Assembly: GCA_026874595.1 (NCBI GenBank)
Contig: CM049313.1
Location: 35,429,159-35,493,158, forward strand
Direction of reading: 5' to 3'
Length of the DNA: 64,000 bases
Origin: Sipunculus nudus
Lineage: Eukaryota; Annelida; Sipuncula; Golfingiida; Sipunculidae
Shown here: positions 60,486 to 64,000 of the stretch, piece after piece
How the letters are laid out: the number at the start of each line of letters is the position of its first letter
Numbering within the stretch: the stretch's first letter is position 1
Made by a program: the position numbers and the translations under genes
Notes under the pieces: generated by a model
Told to the model about the DNA's origin: nothing
The model's input: only the letters and a program-made list of their open reading frames with translations
The model's database searches: none

Positions 60486-60638
60486 AGACGCAAACATGGA
60501 CGAGGGTGGAGGCCAAAGGAGAAGTCCCCGCACCACGAGTCGGAGCCACCATGCAGTCTGCAGACGGTCAGCTCTACTTGTTTGGAGGTATAAGCCAGGA
60601 GAGTGGATGGCTTCGGGATTTCCACAAATTTGATGTTG
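60486..60638 (+). CDS. kelch-repeat protein, coding exon 2 (second blade)
   Basis: Acceptor CTCTCTCAG and donor GTAAGA enclose 51 codons that join exon 1 in phase 1 without a stop. Residues 73-123 form one complete kelch unit: TQTWTRVEAKGEVPAPR, then LYLFGG (Gly106-Gly107), closing with FHKFDV. The exon begins and ends at the same place in the blade as its neighbour, so one exon encodes one blade. The preceding intron is 6.2 kb and holds a family 3c element (55772-~57500) and a complete family 1 element (58388-59838). Confidence 0.88.
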
Positions 60639-60660
60639 GTAAGATCTTTAATATTGTTAA

Positions 60661-60841
60661 TACAGTGAAACCTCGAAAATACAACCACCAATAGAACATC
60701 GAGAAAGTGGTCTTATTTTGAAGGTGGTCATGTACCTGAGGTGTATTATAAAAAGCAAAAAATAATTAGGACTGTAAAAAAGTGGTCGTTATTTTTAGGT
60801 GGTTGCTACACGAGGTGCTCATTAGATGAGGTTTTACCGTA
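60661..60841. mobile_element. mariner-like MITE with TA duplication
   Basis: The left end is TA then CAGTGAAACCTC; the right end is GAGGTTTTACCG then TA. These are near-perfect inverted termini ~12 bp long flanked by the dinucleotide TA, as in Tc1/mariner elements. Internally a GTGGTC-type motif recurs. It has no coding capacity and lies just inside intron 2 of the kelch gene, 22 bp after the donor. Confidence 0.7.
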
Positions 60842-61189
60842 TTATTTGTATTGGATTATTTGTGATGTGTGTCGTTGACTGTTCAGTAGCTAAAGCAACA
60901 TTCCGGGATGCCATTTTCCCCCTATGAAAAGTATTAACTTTTTTCTGAGAAGCAGAGAAATATTCTCTGCCATTGTTTCATAGTCATGGCATATTACTCA
61001 GCAGTTTTGCCATGATCTGCAGTTTTGAAAAAAATTGCTTGAAGTGTGAAGTATTAAAGATTTGTATGTTATCCTGATGGCTTGTCACTTAAATGCAGAT
61101 ATCCATTAAGCTTTTTAGCTGTATCACATACAATAACATTTCTATAGGAAAAATTGTACAATTTGATATTATTATCTACTTTTTGATAT

Positions 61190-61330
61190 GCCCGTCATTT
61201 GATGGGAGTATTATGTTATACCGGCTCTCCGTCCGTCTGTTAGCTTTTAGTGTCAACTTGATAACTTACTGGGGCTTTGACAGATTTTCACCAAACTCAC
61301 CATAACTACTTCACTAAAGTCACCATATCT
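61190..61330 (+). repeat. fragment of a hairpin-led interspersed repeat
   Basis: It begins ATGCCCGTCATTTGATGGG (a CCCGTCA/TGATGGG hairpin), followed by a TATTATG segment and a CTCCGTCCGTCTG leader. This is the same plan as the 5' ends of families 1-3 but a different sequence. No matching 3' end was found, so it is probably truncated. Confidence 0.45.
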
Positions 61331-61784
61331 AAATCATACAAGATTTTAATGCTTTAATTTCTTTCCCTGAAATTTTAAATGGCAGGACTGATTATGTAGT
61401 CAAATTTACAAATTTAAATATAAATCAAATATGAATGCAACAGTTCTTGTTTGTTCAAATGTAAACACTGTGTCACATACAAATTCAGATATGTTTCATA
61501 AAAAGAAAAACTATGACCAAGTGTGACAGAGAGAGGTTCATGAATTATGTGCATACAGTATCTGCTTTTTACAAACTTCACACAGCACTTCATACACTTT
61601 ACTTGGTGTTGGAAGATTTTGTAACAATTCATACATGTTTATCCTGTTACAGTTTTCCATAGATAATTGTGATGCTTTGTATGGAAAAGATTTATATACT
61701 GATAAATTATCATCATTTGAACTGACTGTCATTCATATGTGATGATAAGCCACACCAAATTTTAATTTATTTTTATCTGTTCAG

Positions 61785-61927
61785 CTACCAGCACATGGAG
61801 TGTTGTGGAAGCTAGTGGTCAGGCTCCTAGTGCCAGAGACAAGCTGTCCTCAGCAGTTATTGGATCCAATATTTATATATTTGGAGGTTTTGGTCCTCAG
61901 GGTATGGCACAGGAAGAGGAGACTGTG
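61785..61927 (+). CDS. kelch-repeat protein, coding exon 3 (third blade)
   Basis: Acceptor TCTGTTCAG and donor GTAAGT enclose 143 bases that continue the frame from exon 2 (phase 1) and leave it in phase 0. Residues 124-171 run TSTWSVVEASGQAPSARDKL, then IYIFGGFGP (Gly157-Gly158), and end in the start of an acidic run. The segment ARDKLSSAVIGSNIYIFGG resembles the third blade of KLHDC1/2-type proteins, as I recall them; this is a similarity, not an assignment. Confidence 0.88.
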
Positions 61928-63720
61928 GTAAGTTTTATTGGACTGAATTAAGATGTCAAAATATATTTATACTGTAGTTTATGTAACATTAGTCCTAAAA
62001 TTTGTCATTTCAGTGACAGCCTTCATTTTGAGGATAATTGTTTGGCTGTAAAACCTTTACTATTACAGTAAAAAGGCAAGCTTTTTTTGCACAGAACACT
62101 CAACTCTGAAATTAAAGTACAATTTTGAGCACAGTTGACTACAAGTATATATTTAAATAAAGTTGCAATTTAGAATTGTGAATTCTGAATCTAGTGTTAT
62201 TTTAAGACATTTAATGATTTGCACATTTTTAAAATAAAATTTTTGCGGTAAAAATTGTGTGCATAATGTGATGTTATCTGACTTAATTAGAAATAAATGT
62301 TTTTGCAATTTAGAAATGTGAATCAACTTATATATTAAAATATATTTGTTATACTGTAAATATGTAAGATGTATAATTTTGGAAAAAGAATTGTTGTAAT
62401 AAAATAAAATATGGATCTAATGCAAACATATAGTCATTATTTCACGGCCTCAGTAGGATGGGTTAACCGTGTACATTTGATAAAATTGAATAAAACTTTG
62501 GTATATTAAAAAAAATAAGGTCTAATTTAACAAACGTGTAAACTGCTGAACTTTCAGCAGCTTATGGAAAAGCTGACCAATGATCATGGCAATGGTGTAC
62601 TTCTTATGTTAAAAAACTGCACAGATGCTTCAGTTTTAACATTTAGAAACAAATGTTCAGATCACAAAATATTATTTGCAACAATTCTTACTAAAAAAAC
62701 AATCATGACAACCAACCATATCTCCATTTGATATAATTTAAAAATGTTACCTTTAAGTTTAAGGTTAACTTCAGCTGAGCACAGTGACCCATGGGTCCCT
62801 TGTTTACATAAAGCTTTGCCATTATTCTTGCATCTGTAGACAATGATGGAACTTTGTTTGAGAGAATTAATATGTGATAAGTTTAAATTGCATAATGTGC
62901 TATTGTGAAAATTCAGCACAAGGTTTGATGAAATTGTTGTATTATCCTTACCTTGTATATTTTTGTTGGCTTCATATTTCGTGAATTTAAGCTTTCTCTA
63001 TTTCCACCTTTTCAGTGTTTCGCAAGGGTTTGGTTTTCAAGATCACATGATACAATAAACTACACAATGTACCCTTTAATTGTATGAAATAGTTATTATG
63101 TATAAGATGTCATATCATTCAATATATCAATCTTTGACATATGGATAATATAAAAGATATCAATGAGACTGCAGTTTTAATGAGTGTTCACCTGTGTTAA
63201 GTGGGCATCTTGTTCCAGGTTTTATTTTAGAGATAATTTACTTTTTGAAAATATTGCAAATTTGGTCAGATTTAGGTTTTTTTCCTTTTCACTGATGTCT
63301 GCAATATGTTGTGCAAATACTGACACATTCTTCATCAATATATATTTCATATCATGCATTTTTCTTTATGTTTTAAATGTGCATGGTGTTGAAAGATTTT
63401 CTTTATGTTTGTAAATGTTCATGTCATCTTGTTATACATTGCCTGTTTATGTATATTTTTATGTATATATGTATGTATATGTTTCTTTTTGTGTAATAAA
63501 AAAATTGCAAATTTTAAACCCTCCAAAATATGAAGCCTGCCACTTTTGCATCATGGCTCTGTTTTTGTATCCAGTCTGATCATTTTGTGTAATATTTTGC
63601 AACAAATAACCCTTTTGTGTGAGAGGTCCTTGCTTAGAGGTTATTTGAACTTATATCTCACAGGGTCAAAAACAAGTCTTGTATACCATTAAATGGATTT
63701 CAACTGTCAAATTTTAACAG
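61928..63720 (+). other. kelch intron 3
   Basis: GT-AG intron of ~1.8 kb, AT-rich. The only recognised element is a family 3 3' terminus at 62770-62804, with ~25 bases of preceding shared sequence. Confidence 0.8.
62745..62804 (+). repeat. family 3 element 3' terminus
   Basis: TTCAGCTGAGC (the inverted copy of the family 5' end), then the palindrome GTGACCCATGGGTC, then a TTGTT end. The preceding AAGGTTAAC resembles sequence next to the 3' ends at 37434 and 43814, so it belongs to subtype 3c. Confidence 0.65.
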
Positions 63721-63817
63721 GAAGAAGATGAAGAACTTGATGAAGATGAAGAAGAGTTAGATGAGGAGGAAGGGATGCAGTTTGGATGGTTTAATGATCT
63801 TCATATATTTAACACAG
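63721..63817 (+). CDS. kelch-repeat protein, coding exon 4 (acidic loop and blade end); gene continues past the window
   Basis: The acceptor TTTTAACAG and a GTAGG donor enclose 97 bases in frame. About 18 residues are almost entirely Glu/Asp/Leu (positions ~172-188), extending the acidic run begun in exon 3. They are followed by FGWFNDLHIFNT, which closes the third kelch unit. The acidic stretch is therefore a surface loop inserted inside blade 3, between the double-glycine strand and the closing strand. The exon ends in phase 1 at the same blade position as exons 1 and 2. Roughly 203 residues are encoded in this window; a six- or seven-bladed propeller would need about as much again to the right. 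Confidence 0.85.
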
Positions 63818-64000
63818 GTAGGTTCACTGATTGTACAACTCTGGATCTTTGTGTAATATTTTAAATTTTTTTTTTTCAATTTTGTTAATAATATTTGAAA
63901 AAAAATTGTCCTGTGGTTTTTGGAAGAACAGAATATTTAAATTTGTGTTTATAGAGATGATACTCCATTTTACTGTAAGCATGTTTAAAAGCACTGTATA

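Larger units (their letters stand above)
60639..61784 (+). other. kelch intron 2
   Basis: GT-AG intron of ~1.15 kb holding a mariner-like MITE at 60661-60841 and a short 5' fragment of another hairpin-ended repeat near 61190-61320. No other feature is seen. Confidence 0.8.

Overview
This is animal nuclear DNA, AT-rich and mostly non-coding. It has GT-AG introns, long intergenic gaps, many microsatellites and a heavy load of interspersed repeats. The repeats (tandem-cored elements with structured ends, including leaders rich in CCGTC and the CAGCTGA...GACCCATGGGTC ends) resemble families typical of molluscs, bivalves in particular. I infer a mollusc, probably a bivalve; the species cannot be read from the window. 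No rRNA, tRNA, CRISPR array or bacterial operon was seen.

Only two convincing host genes are present, arranged head to head near the right end. An F-box/leucine-rich protein lies on the minus strand (coding 51215-52642, one coding exon). A kelch-repeat protein lies on the plus strand (exons 54020-54236, 60486-60638, 61785-61927, 63721-63817) and runs off the right edge. Their start codons are about 1.4 kb apart, and the gap looks like a shared promoter region with a duplicated 30-bp motif, a ZNF143/THAP11-type site and an E2F-type site.

Most of the rest is transposable elements and their remains. I recognise several families with one common plan: a 5' hairpin, a leader rich in CCGTC, a core of tandem units, then near the 3' end an inverted copy of the 5' terminus, a second hairpin and a T-rich end. 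This matches non-autonomous Helentron-type (Helitron2/HINE, bivalve pearl-like) elements. I call them family 1 (termini GTATCCGCC/GGCGGATAC, core with the palindrome GGTGGCGCCACC), family 2 (ATGCCCCCGCC/GGCGGGGGCAT, ~179-bp core) and family 3 (GCTCAGCTGA/TCAGCTGAGC, with ~336-bp, ~134/268-bp and ~675-bp core subtypes 3a, 3b and 3c).

Layout: 1-3.8 kb family 1 and 3a composite; 5.0-6.6 kb family 3b-type core carrying a hAT-like MITE; 8.0-13.5 kb a four-level nest (family 2 in family 1 in family 3a in family 3c) plus a Harbinger-like MITE; 13.8 kb short GGATCC-ended MITE; 17.3-17.9 kb diverged GGTGGCGCCACC array; 19.0 kb an 87-bp-arm inverted repeat containing a hammerhead ribozyme fold; 21.1-23.9 kb a decayed LINE reverse transcriptase split by a family 1 element; 24-35 kb mostly anonymous DNA with microsatellites and small MITEs; 35.3-46.6 kb a cluster of minus-oriented family 3 elements; 46.6-51.2 kb anonymous 3' flank of the F-box gene; 54.2-63.7 kb kelch introns carrying family 3c, family 1 and mariner-like insertions.

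Because many insertions sit inside other repeats of known sequence, empty sites, target duplications and relative ages can be read directly here. That, and the ribozyme-bearing inverted repeat, are the most informative parts of the window.
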